Positions 1-5,300 of a DNA stretch of 5,300 nt are shown in pieces. The notes beneath the pieces are model-generated. The model worked only from the letters and a program-made list of their open reading frames with translations. It ran no database searches and had not been told where the DNA came from. Position 1 is the first letter of the stretch, and each line of letters begins with the position of its first letter. The DNA comes from Rhodanobacteraceae bacterium (lineage in GTDB: Bacteria > Pseudomonadota > Gammaproteobacteria > Xanthomonadales > SZUA-5), in assembly GCA_003233535.1 (NCBI GenBank), contig QIMA01000399.1, positions 1-5,300 on the forward strand. Reading direction: 5' to 3'. The position numbers and the translations under genes were made by a program.

Positions 1-220
1 CATGCGCCAGCTTCAAGTTGGCGATGATCACCAGCGGATTGACGTCGACCTTGCCGCCGCTACCGGCACTGCGTATCTGTTTGGCACCGTCGTTGCTGAG
101 CATGCCGTCTTCTTGCAGAGCCGCAACAACGCGACTAATCTCAAGCTTTTGCTCGGGCGGAAAGCGCGGCACCACCGCCGCCGCCGGCGAGGGAGTGACC
201 GCAACTTGGGGCTTGCTCAT
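1..220 (-). CDS. Probable GspE/PilB-like secretion or pilus ATPase, N-terminal part (runs off left edge)
   Basis: The frame is open from ATG at 220 to the window edge and gives about 73 residues. It starts MSKPQVAVTPSP, has a Pro/Ala-rich leader, then an amphipathic stretch (PEQKLEISRVVAALQEDGML, residues ~22-41), and ends near NPLVIIANLKLAH. A short helix ending in a DG turn, followed by a 'xPLVxIAxxKL' segment, resembles the N-terminal domain of GspE/PulE/PilB hexameric ATPases that power type II secretion or type IV pili. The Walker motifs would lie outside the window, so the call rests on this N-terminal pattern alone. An in-frame GTG at 229 is a rival start: AAAGGGA at 243-237 stands 7 nt before the GTG but 16 nt before the ATG. 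The gene is divergent from the kinase gene and separated from it by about 130 bp. Alternative: an unrelated hypothetical protein. Confidence 0.5.
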   Translation of the reverse strand, partial: MSKPQVAVTPSPAAAVVPRFPPEQKLEISRVVAALQEDGMLSNDGAKQIRSAGSGGKVDVNPLVIIANLKLAH

Positions 221-236
221 GGTGACCACGCTATAT

Positions 237-243
237 TCCCTTT
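237..243 (-). promoter_or_regulatory. Shine-Dalgarno-like site for the leftward gene
   Basis: AAAGGGA on the - strand. Its spacing of 7 nt favours the in-frame GTG at 229 over the ATG at 220 (16 nt). This site is the only direct evidence bearing on the start choice of the secretion ATPase-like gene. Confidence 0.4.
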
Positions 244-296
244 GCTGTGCATCATAGTGGCTGCGTCGGCGAAATCCCGCTGCAGCCGCTGTCCTG

Positions 297-338
297 TTAA
301 TCTATCTTGTATCCCTCTTAATCTATCTAGTATCCCTC
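297..338. repeat. Two tandem 21-bp direct repeats in the divergent intergenic region
   Basis: Copies lie at 297-317 and 318-338 with no gap. Each unit reads TTAATCTATCT, then T (copy 1) or A (copy 2), then GTATCCCTC, so 20 of 21 positions agree. The 21-bp period equals two helical turns, which would place both copies on the same face of DNA. That suits a pair of operator or activator sites (inference). The array ends 14 bp before the kinase ATG and is about 68 bp upstream of the leftward gene's start. The AT-rich units contrast with the GC-rich flanks. Copy 2 also contains TAGTAT (328-333), a possible -10 element for the kinase gene, with a weak TTGTAT (307-312) at a short 15-bp spacing. On the other strand a TTGACT (353-348) could be a -35 for the leftward gene, but its best -10 (TAGATA, 18-bp spacing) is poor. 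Confidence 0.85.
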
Positions 339-352
339 GCGCAGTGTAGTCA

Positions 353-3300
353 ATGGCTGAGGAACGTCTCGATTCGGTGGTTCGACAAGCACTGAGCCTG
401 CCCCCAGAGCAGCGCCCGGCTTTTCTCGCTGAGCACCTCGGCGACGACTTGGAGGCTCGTGCACTGGCCTTAGTCTGTTTGCGCGAGTTGGAAGAGGTCA
501 CACTGCCTTCCGATCCAGAAGACATGAGCGGTTTCGACGAACCCGCATTGCCGTCAGCAGCCGTTCCCGAAACGCTCGCCATAGACGCCAATACAACCCA
601 ACCCAGCGATGCTGACTGGCCAGATACGCAAGGTGAATCGGCGGCACTGAGTCCCTCAGATTTCGCCCGCCTGCAGAGTCTCTACGGATTGGTCTGCGAA
701 CTGCCAGAGGCGCGGCGCAGCGAATTTGTTGAGCGCGAATGTGCAGATAACTCGCGACTGCACGATGAACTCATGGCGTTGCTGGAATCGGATATTTCTC
801 TGCGCAACCGCACGCTGCGTAACGCGCCGCCGTCGCAAGCAGCGGTCCAGTCAGAGATCAGCTTCCACGCTGCCGCCGGCACCCAGGTGGGCCGCTACAG
901 TTTGGTCCGCCAACTCGGTCGCGGCGGTATGGGCACGGTCTGGCTGGCGCAACGGGCGGATGGCCAGTTTCAGCGCACCGTGGCGCTCAAGCTGATCAAC
1001 GGTGGCCAAGAAAGCGAAGCCATTCAGTCGCGCTTTCTGCGCGAGCGACAAATTTTGGCCTCGCTGTCGCACCCGAACATTGCCAAGCTCCTGGACGGCG
1101 GCGTCGCCCCCGATGGCCGCCCCTACTTCGTTATGGAGTACGTCGACGGCGAACCCATCACCAGCTATTGCGATGAGCGCAAACTTAGCGTCGTCGCTCG
1201 CCTGCGGCTGTTCCTGCAAGTGTGCAGAGCCGTGCAGCACGCCCATCAGCGGCTGGTGGTACATCGCGATTTGAAGCCTTCCAATATTCTGGTAACTCAG
1301 GAGCGGATGGTTCAGCTGCTGGACTTCGGCATCGCCAAGCTGCTGCACTCGGATCTGATGGGGCTTAGCGAACTGACCCGAGCGGAAGATCAGGCGATGA
1401 CCCCGCGCTACGCCGCGCCCGAGCAGATCCGCGCCGAGACCATCACTACCGCGACCGACACCTACGCCATGGGCGTGCTGCTCTACGAACTGCTCACCGG
1501 GCGGCTTCCGTACGCAGTGCGCAGCGCTGGCGGGCATGCCCTGGAACAGGCGATCTTGGAAAGCGAACCACGCCGCCCGTCGCTTTCGTTGACCGACCCG
1601 GCTGATGCGGACTGCGCAGCATTGGCGGCGCTACGTGGTGCAGACATCAGCGAGTTACGCCACGCCATCGCCGGCGATTTGGAAACCGTGCTCCTCAAGG
1701 CGCTTAAAAAGCAGCCCGCCGAGCGCTACCCGTCGGTGGAAGCCTTCGCCAAGGATTTAGAGCACTGTCTGGACGGTCGCCCAATCAGCGCGCGACCAGA
1801 CACCGTCAGCTATCGGGTAGGTAAGTTTGTGGCCCGCCATAGAGCCGGCGTGGCGCTGGTAAGTATGAGCTTTATCGGGTTACTGACCGCGCTTGTGATC
1901 TCGCTGATCCAAACCCAGCGCGCAGAACAAGCCGCGCAGCGATCGGCGGCAGTGGATGCCTTCTTAGTCGGGTTGTTCGAATCCATCGATCCAGAGCTCG
2001 GCCATGCCGGCGCGCTGAGGGCGCGTGATTTGCTCGATGCTGGCGCCGCTCGCGTCGACAGCGAACTAGCCACCGACCCCGCCCTGCAAAGCACTCTCAA
2101 TGCGCTACTAGGTCGTTTGTTATTGGCAACCGGCGATCCTCAGCGAGCCCTGTCTAGACTGCAAAAGGCACGTGACAGTGAGCACCTCGGCGAATCGCAA
2201 ACAGAGCGCCTACAGCTCGATTTCGCCCGTGCTTTGATCACTATGCAGCGCTTTGAGGAAGCCGAGATCCTGCTCGCCGAAGCGCAGCGGCAGAGCGTAA
2301 ACGACCGCGCAGCGCAAGCCAAAGTACTCACCCTACGTGCCGACTTGGATGCCGAAGCTGGTCGCTACGACCTAGCCGAGGAGCGCGGCCTACAAGCGCT
2401 GGAACTGTGGCAGCAACTGCCGGCGGGATTCGAACCTGAACGAGCTGAAACGCTCGGCACGCTGGCCAAGATCGCCGACCTCAGCGATCAAATCGACATC
2501 GCAACTGAGCGCGCCGGTCAGGCGCTGCGCCTGCTTGAAGCGCGCTTTGGCGAACGCCACCTGAGCGTGGCGCGTATGCTCGAACGAATCGCTAACTTGC
2601 AGCGCCGCCGCGGCAACGGCGAACGCGCCATGCAGACACTGGCCCGGGCACAAGCACTGGCTACCGAACTGGTCGGCTCCGACCACCTAATCACCCTGTC
2701 GATGCGCCGGAGCTACGCCGACTTGCTCGAGGAGAGCGGTCTGCAGAGTGAGGCCGCGGACGCATTGAACGCGGTGATAGCCGACACCGAAAAGCGCTAC
2801 GGACGCTTTCATTTGATGCGCGCGACGGCGCTCAATTCGCTGGTTGCCATTGCCTTTCGTCAGCGTGACCTGGATCAGGCGCAAGCCAATATGGAGGAAG
2901 TAGTCGAGGTCTACAGAGGCGTCTACGGCGATCGCCACAACGAAGTCGCAACGGTGCTGAACAACTTGGCCAACATCGTCCGCGAGCGGGGCCAGCTAGA
3001 GCGCGCAGAAACACTGATGGACGAAGTCTTGGCAATTCGCGAAGAAACCGTTGGCACCGAACATATGGACTATGCCTACTCGCTACTGGGCGTCGCCCGA
3101 ATCGCGCAACTCAAGGGTGATCCGACAGCAGCCGCTGAAAGCTTTGCTCGGGCGGCAACCCTGTTCGCACTGGGTCAAGGTCCGCAGTCGGCCCTAGCTC
3201 GGCGCTCACGGCTGCGGCAGATACATGCCTTGATCGATGCGGGACAAATCGACGGCGCGCAATCTGCACTTGCCAGCTTGAGTCCGCATGCCGGTGACGA

Positions 3301-3601
3301 CAAGCAGGCCCAGTTAACCCAAGACTGGGCCGAGGCTCGTATAGACACAGCCAATCAGGCGCTGGAAAGTGCCATCGCGCGCTACGCAGGCTTGGTTCCC
3401 GTTGCACAGGACCAGTGGGCGGCACGCGACTCACGGCGCATTGGAATCGCCCTGGACGCTGCACACGCTTACCTACAGGCGGGAAACGCCGAACAGGCTC
3501 GAATACTGTTCAACAACACGCAAATTCCAGACGGCGTGGTCTTGGATCCACGCATGCGCGCGCTGGCTAACGGGCCGCTCGCCGCGCTGAACACGCAATA
3601 G
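353..3601 (+). CDS. Transmembrane Ser/Thr protein kinase with C-terminal TPR domain
   Basis: This is a 1082-residue receptor-type eukaryotic-like kinase that should phosphorylate Ser/Thr on unknown targets. Residues 1-175 carry two diverged copies of an LP-x3-R-x2-F module (6-48 and 107-147). The kinase domain (~181-475) is complete: glycine loop GRGGMGTV 189-196, ATP-binding K213, helix-C E231, HRDLKPSN 304-311 (base D306), DFG 324-326, APE 355-357, D369 of DTYAMG, and R458. It is an RD kinase, so activation-loop phosphorylation is likely. One membrane helix (~499-519) follows RHR, which implies kinase inside and C-terminus outside. The outer part (~520-1082) is TPR-like, with five gap-free 42-residue kinesin-light-chain-type units from 733 to 942. 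In-frame TAG at 347 makes ATG 353 the first start. No Shine-Dalgarno is visible, so the transcript may have a very short leader. Many such kinases sit beside an ECF sigma factor gene; none is seen here. Confidence 0.95.
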   Translation: MAEERLDSVVRQALSLPPEQRPAFLAEHLGDDLEARALALVCLRELEEVTLPSDPEDMSGFDEPALPSAAVPETLAIDANTTQPSDADWPDTQGESAALSPSDFARLQSLYGLVCELPEARRSEFVERECADNSRLHDELMALLESDISLRNRTLRNAPPSQAAVQSEISFHAAAGTQVGRYSLVRQLGRGGMGTVWLAQRADGQFQRTVALKLINGGQESEAIQSRFLRERQILASLSHPNIAKLLDGGVAPDGRPYFVMEYVDGEPITSYCDERKLSVVARLRLFLQVCRAVQHAHQRLVVHRDLKPSNILVTQERMVQLLDFGIAKLLHSDLMGLSELTRAEDQAMTPRYAAPEQIRAETITTATDTYAMGVLLYELLTGRLPYAVRSAGGHALEQAILESEPRRPSLSLTDPADADCAALAALRGADISELRHAIAGDLETVLLKALKKQPAERYPSVEAFAKDLEHCLDGRPISARPDTVSYRVGKFVARHRAGVALVSMSFIGLLTALVISLIQTQRAEQAAQRSAAVDAFLVGLFESIDPELGHAGALRARDLLDAGAARVDSELATDPALQSTLNALLGRLLLATGDPQRALSRLQKARDSEHLGESQTERLQLDFARALITMQRFEEAEILLAEAQRQSVNDRAAQAKVLTLRADLDAEAGRYDLAEERGLQALELWQQLPAGFEPERAETLGTLAKIADLSDQIDIATERAGQALRLLEARFGERHLSVARMLERIANLQRRRGNGERAMQTLARAQALATELVGSDHLITLSMRRSYADLLEESGLQSEAADALNAVIADTEKRYGRFHLMRATALNSLVAIAFRQRDLDQAQANMEEVVEVYRGVYGDRHNEVATVLNNLANIVRERGQLERAETLMDEVLAIREETVGTEHMDYAYSLLGVARIAQLKGDPTAAAESFARAATLFALGQGPQSALARRSRLRQIHALIDAGQIDGAQSALASLSPHAGDDKQAQLTQDWAEARIDTANQALESAIARYAGLVPVAQDQWAARDSRRIGIALDAAHAYLQAGNAEQARILFNNTQIPDGVVLDPRMRALANGPLAALNTQ

Positions 3602-3720
3602 CTAGCGTGAAATTGGTGCCACCGCAGTCAGCTCCGGGTCAGCATTGGTCCTTTGCGGCAGCAACTGTCGTCGCCTAGGCGCTGCTCTGCTACCGTGCAC
3701 GGATTATCGTTTTTCGCACC

Positions 3721-3724
3721 AGGA
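3721..3724 (+). promoter_or_regulatory. Ribosome binding site of the dehalogenase gene
   Basis: AGGA stands 6 nt before ATG 3731. It selects this start over the 26-codon upstream extension of the open frame, whose translation has no family resemblance. Confidence 0.75.
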
Positions 3725-3730
3725 TTTCTC

Positions 3731-4705
3731 ATGCAGCTACTGCGTACCCCTGATGAGCGCTTCGATGCGCTGCCCGGTTTTCCGTACACCCCGAATTACC
3801 TGACCTTGGTTGATGCCGCTAGTGGTGCTTCATTGCGCATGCACTACATCGACGAAGGCCCGGAGGACGCCGCACCAGTGCTGCTGATGCATGGAGAACC
3901 GTCCTGGTCGTTCCTGTATCGAAAAATGATTCCGGTGTTGGTTGCGGCCGGGCATCGGGTCATTGCGCCAGATCTGGTTGGCTTCGGTCGTTCGGACAAA
4001 CCCAGCGCCATTGACGACTACAGCTATCAGCGTCACGTCGATTGGATGAGCGCTTTCTTGGAAGTGCTGGACTTGGAGCGGATCAGCTTGTGCTGTCAGG
4101 ACTGGGGCGGGCTGATCGGGTTGCGCCTAGTGGCGGAACACGGCGACCGCTTTGATCGCGTACTCGCGGCGAACACCTTCCTACCGACTGGCGACCAGGA
4201 ATTGGGCGAGGCCTTTGCGCAGTGGCGCGAGTTTGTACGCAGCGTGCCGGTATTGCCGGTGGGCGACATCGTCAAGCGCGGCTCGGCCAAGGGTCTGTCC
4301 GAGGCGGAAACAGCCGCGTACGACGCGCCCTATCCAGACGAGACCTACAAGGCCGGCGCTCGTGCATTTCCTCTGCTGGTGCCAGCCAGTCCCGATGATC
4401 CGGCCGCTGAACCCAATCGGCAGGCTTGGTCGATGCTGATGCGCTGGGAAAAGCCGTTCCTAACCGCCTTTAGCGACGAGGACCCGATCACCCGCGGTGC
4501 AGACGCGCTATTGCAAAAACTGATTCCCGGGGCGAAAGGTCAGGCGCACACGACGCTCACCGGCGGCGGTCACTTTTTGCAGGAAGACGTCGGCGTGGAG
4601 CTGGCGGAAGTGCTCTCAGCGTTCACACGGGTGCATGCTCCGGCGAAAACGGAAGCTGCGCCTGAGGGAGAGCCCGACGCCGAGGTCGAGGAGCCGGCAG
4701 ACTAG
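3731..4705 (+). CDS. Haloalkane dehalogenase (HLD-I / DhlA-like alpha/beta hydrolase)
   Basis: This is a 324-residue enzyme predicted to cleave carbon-halogen bonds with water, giving an alcohol, halide and a proton, in the cytoplasm (no signal peptide). The start MQLLRTPDERF is typical of the family. HGEPSWS at 54-60 supplies the oxyanion region. Nucleophile D124 lies in CQDWGG, D251 in SDEDP is the likely catalytic acid, and H281 in GGGHFLQED is the base. W125 and the cap residue W165 match the two halide-binding Trp (W125, W175) of DhlA. The cap motif DAPYPDETYKAGARAFP (from ~199) strengthens the subfamily call. H54, E56, D124 and W125 share DhlA numbering. After ~F298 comes a 26-residue Pro/Ala/Glu-rich acidic tail that the family usually lacks. 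The gene follows the kinase by 129 bp, which contains no clear terminator or promoter. Natural substrate cannot be told; related hydrolases such as epoxide hydrolases are less likely. Confidence 0.93.
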   Translation: MQLLRTPDERFDALPGFPYTPNYLTLVDAASGASLRMHYIDEGPEDAAPVLLMHGEPSWSFLYRKMIPVLVAAGHRVIAPDLVGFGRSDKPSAIDDYSYQRHVDWMSAFLEVLDLERISLCCQDWGGLIGLRLVAEHGDRFDRVLAANTFLPTGDQELGEAFAQWREFVRSVPVLPVGDIVKRGSAKGLSEAETAAYDAPYPDETYKAGARAFPLLVPASPDDPAAEPNRQAWSMLMRWEKPFLTAFSDEDPITRGADALLQKLIPGAKGQAHTTLTGGGHFLQEDVGVELAEVLSAFTRVHAPAKTEAAPEGEPDAEVEEPAD

Positions 4706-4723
4706 TCCGTAGGGACACACCAC

Positions 4724-4926
4724 TCAAGGCGCGCAGCGACTAACCCGCAGTTCGCTGCGTGCCGCGCTGAGCAGTGCAAGATCGGCATTGTCCTGGCTGT
4801 TGGCATACTCGACCGTATCCATCATCAAGTAATGGTTCTCGCTGTACAGCACATCGCCTCGTCGGGGTCATAGGCGATGCCTTGGTACGTCACCAGCAGC
4901 GCTATGAAGGCAAGAGCTTTGCGCAT
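4724..4926 (-). pseudogene. Small secreted-type protein gene, split by an apparent one-base frameshift
   Basis: ATG at 4926 has an excellent Shine-Dalgarno, GAGGAG (4938-4933), 6 nt upstream. The first frame begins MRKALAFIALLVTYQGIAY, a short signal-peptide-like start (basic, then hydrophobic), and stops after 33 residues. The next frame picks up as DVLYSENHYLMM and runs 43 residues (4855 down to the TGA at 4726-4724), ending ELRVSRCAP. One added base between about 4872 and 4855 would join them into a 67-residue exported protein. A CCCC run (4867-4864) and a GG pair (4858-4857) are likely sites. The second frame is closed immediately upstream by TGA, so it cannot be reached from a start of its own there. 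I cannot name the family. Options are a decayed gene, a sequencing error in the C-run, or a real 33-residue product. The gene is convergent with the dehalogenase, 18 bp apart. Confidence 0.5.
4728..4763 (+). terminator. 12-bp-stem hairpin after the dehalogenase gene (possible terminator or 3' stabiliser)
   Basis: Arms GGCGCGCAGCGA (4728-4739) and TCGCTGCGTGCC (4752-4763) pair over 12 positions around a 12-nt loop. The single non-Watson-Crick pair (4731 with 4760) is G-U in + strand RNA but a C/A mismatch in - strand RNA, so the structure suits the dehalogenase transcript. It starts 22 nt after that gene's stop. No U-run follows, so it is not a classic intrinsic terminator. It overlaps the 3' end of the small - strand gene. 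Confidence 0.5.
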
Positions 4927-4932
4927 GAGCGA

Positions 4933-4938
4933 CTCCTC
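4933..4938 (-). promoter_or_regulatory. Ribosome binding site of the small gene, overlapping the heptamer repeat
   Basis: GAGGAG on the - strand, 6 nt before ATG 4926. Five of its six bases come from the last TTGAGGA heptamer; the previous heptamer carries a second GAGGA 7 nt further upstream. Confidence 0.65.
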
Positions 4939-4975
4939 AATCCTCAATCCGATATCCGATATCCGATATCCGGGT
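4934..4975. repeat. Heptamer tandem repeat array (7-bp period, two unit types)
   Basis: On the + strand, six consecutive 7-bp units start with TCC: TCCTCAA at 4934 and 4941, TCCGATA at 4948, 4955 and 4962, then a degenerate TCCGGGT at 4969. The GATA units create three GATATC palindromes. The array abuts and partly forms the Shine-Dalgarno of the small leftward gene. A period that is not a multiple of three, in a 5' untranslated region, would change spacing but not reading frame if copies were gained or lost. Confidence 0.85.
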
Positions 4976-5042
4976 TTGTATTCACATTTTGCCGTCAGCG
5001 TTCGTCAAACTACGGTGAGGGCTAGCTCCGACTTTACGCCGC

Positions 5043-5300
5043 CTAATCCGCGCGCAACAGGTCCCTGGCCTGATCACGCAGCGCAGCTATGGTGCCGCGC
5101 AGTTCCTTAGGCTCGGCGCCGCCAGCCAAGATTGCTCGCGACACGCTCGGCAAAACCCGACCCTTGGCCGTCGGCATGCGCTCAGCGATATCGGCCAAAG
5201 TTGCGCCTTGAGCACCGACGCCGGGGGCCAGAATGAACGACTGCGGCATCTGCATCACCGTTTGCGCGGCGTCTAAGCAGGTCGCTCCAACAACCGCACC
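5043..5300 (-). CDS. pyrF: Orotidine 5'-phosphate decarboxylase, C-terminal part (runs off right edge)
   Basis: OMP decarboxylase makes UMP from orotidine monophosphate, the last step of pyrimidine synthesis, in the cytoplasm. The visible 85 residues are open to the window edge and end at TAG (5045-5043). They hold GAVVGAT at the start, LAPGVGAQG (~26-34) and VSRAIL (~54-59). These fit the last strands of the TIM barrel of the type-2 OMP decarboxylase subfamily, where the xPGxGAQG loop and the Arg of SRAI bind the substrate phosphate. The rest of the barrel and the catalytic Asp/Lys cluster lie beyond the window. An internal GTG at 5258 could be mistaken for a start, but the frame and the homology-like VVGAT motif continue upstream of it. 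The gene is followed on the same strand by the small broken gene 117 bp away, with no obvious terminator between them. Confidence 0.88.
   Translation of the reverse strand, partial: GAVVGATCLDAAQTVMQMPQSFILAPGVGAQGATLADIAERMPTAKGRVLPSVSRAILAGGAEPKELRGTIAALRDQARDLLRAD

Larger units (their letters stand above)
4706..5042. other. 337-bp region without an intact sizeable gene
   Basis: This stretch lies between the dehalogenase stop and the pyrF stop. It holds a hairpin (4728-4763), a small frameshifted - strand gene (4724-4926), a heptamer repeat array (4934-4975) and AT-richer DNA up to 5042. TTGACG on the - strand (5008-5003) could be a -35 for the small gene, but no good -10 follows at normal spacing. 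No U-tract terminator is visible after pyrF. Confidence 0.7.

Noticed and set aside
2..349. 115-codon + strand frame at the left edge
   Set aside because: It is antisense to the secretion ATPase-like N-terminus and runs through the intergenic repeats; its translation is rich in Arg and His without family features.
217..591. 124-codon - strand frame over the kinase start and divergent region
   Set aside because: Its Ser/Ala/Arg-rich translation looks like a shadow, it covers the repeat region, and its end overlaps the start of the better-supported leftward gene.
851..1537. 228-codon open frame on the - strand
   Set aside because: It is antisense to the kinase catalytic core, whose motifs are unmistakable. 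The translation is low in recognisable structure and no ribosome binding site stands out. GC-rich genes often give such shadows.
890..1780. Possibility that the kinase is a pseudokinase
   Set aside because: The glycine loop, K213, E231, D306, N311, D324 and the APE motif are all present.
3672..3681. Perfect 10-bp palindrome CGCCTAGGCG between kinase and dehalogenase
   Set aside because: A palindrome this short is expected several times by chance in a window of this size; no second copy or other operator evidence was seen.
3653..3730. Upstream extension of the dehalogenase frame by 26 codons
   Set aside because: The extension has no family resemblance, while ATG 3731 has AGGA at 6 nt and begins with the typical MxxLRTPDERF pattern.
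3602..3730. Possible kinase terminator or dehalogenase promoter in the 129-bp gap
   Set aside because: I found no stem followed by a T-run and no -35/-10 pair with acceptable hexamers and spacing.
4774..5025. 83-codon + strand frame downstream of the dehalogenase
   Set aside because: It crosses the heptamer array and opposes the small signal-peptide-like gene, which has the better start signal. Cys/Arg/Ser-rich composition suggests a shadow.

Overview
The window is GC-rich and reads like a gammaproteobacterial chromosome. A Xanthomonadales/Lysobacterales-type host is my inference, based on a GspE/PilB-like secretion ATPase N-terminus, a transmembrane Ser/Thr kinase with TPRs, a DhlA-type haloalkane dehalogenase and a type-2 PyrF. 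Two complete genes dominate, both on the + strand. Two partial genes run off the edges on the - strand, and a small broken gene lies on the - strand near the right end. I see no rRNA, tRNA, CRISPR array, insertion sequence or prophage gene.

Layout. (1) From the left edge to about 220, - strand: the first ~73 residues of a probable type II secretion/type IV pilus ATPase. (2) 221-352: a divergent control region with two tandem 21-bp direct repeats (297-338) ending 14 bp before the next start codon. (3) 353-3601, +: a 1082-residue receptor-type Ser/Thr protein kinase. It has an N-terminal module present in two diverged copies, a complete kinase domain, one membrane helix, and a C-terminal TPR domain that contains five gap-free 42-residue repeats. 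(4) 3731-4705, +: a 324-residue haloalkane dehalogenase whose nucleophile, oxyanion motif and first halide-binding Trp fall at the same residue numbers as in Xanthobacter DhlA. It has an extra acidic tail. (5) 4706-5042: a 337-bp stretch with no intact sizeable gene. It holds a 12-bp-stem hairpin, a small secreted-protein gene on the - strand that looks split by a one-base frameshift, and a 7-bp tandem repeat array that forms the Shine-Dalgarno region of that small gene. (6) 5043 to the right edge, - strand: the C-terminal 85 residues of orotidine 5'-phosphate decarboxylase.

How the parts relate. The kinase and the dehalogenase share a strand with a 129-bp gap. The dehalogenase has its own clear ribosome binding site, and nothing ties the two functionally. 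The kinase is best read as a one-protein sensor: TPRs outside the cytoplasmic membrane, kinase inside. The 21-bp repeats could control the kinase, the divergent secretion gene or both. I found no convincing new multi-gene system. The least explained material is non-coding or broken: the 21-bp repeat pair, the heptamer array fused to a ribosome binding site, and the frameshifted small gene beside it.
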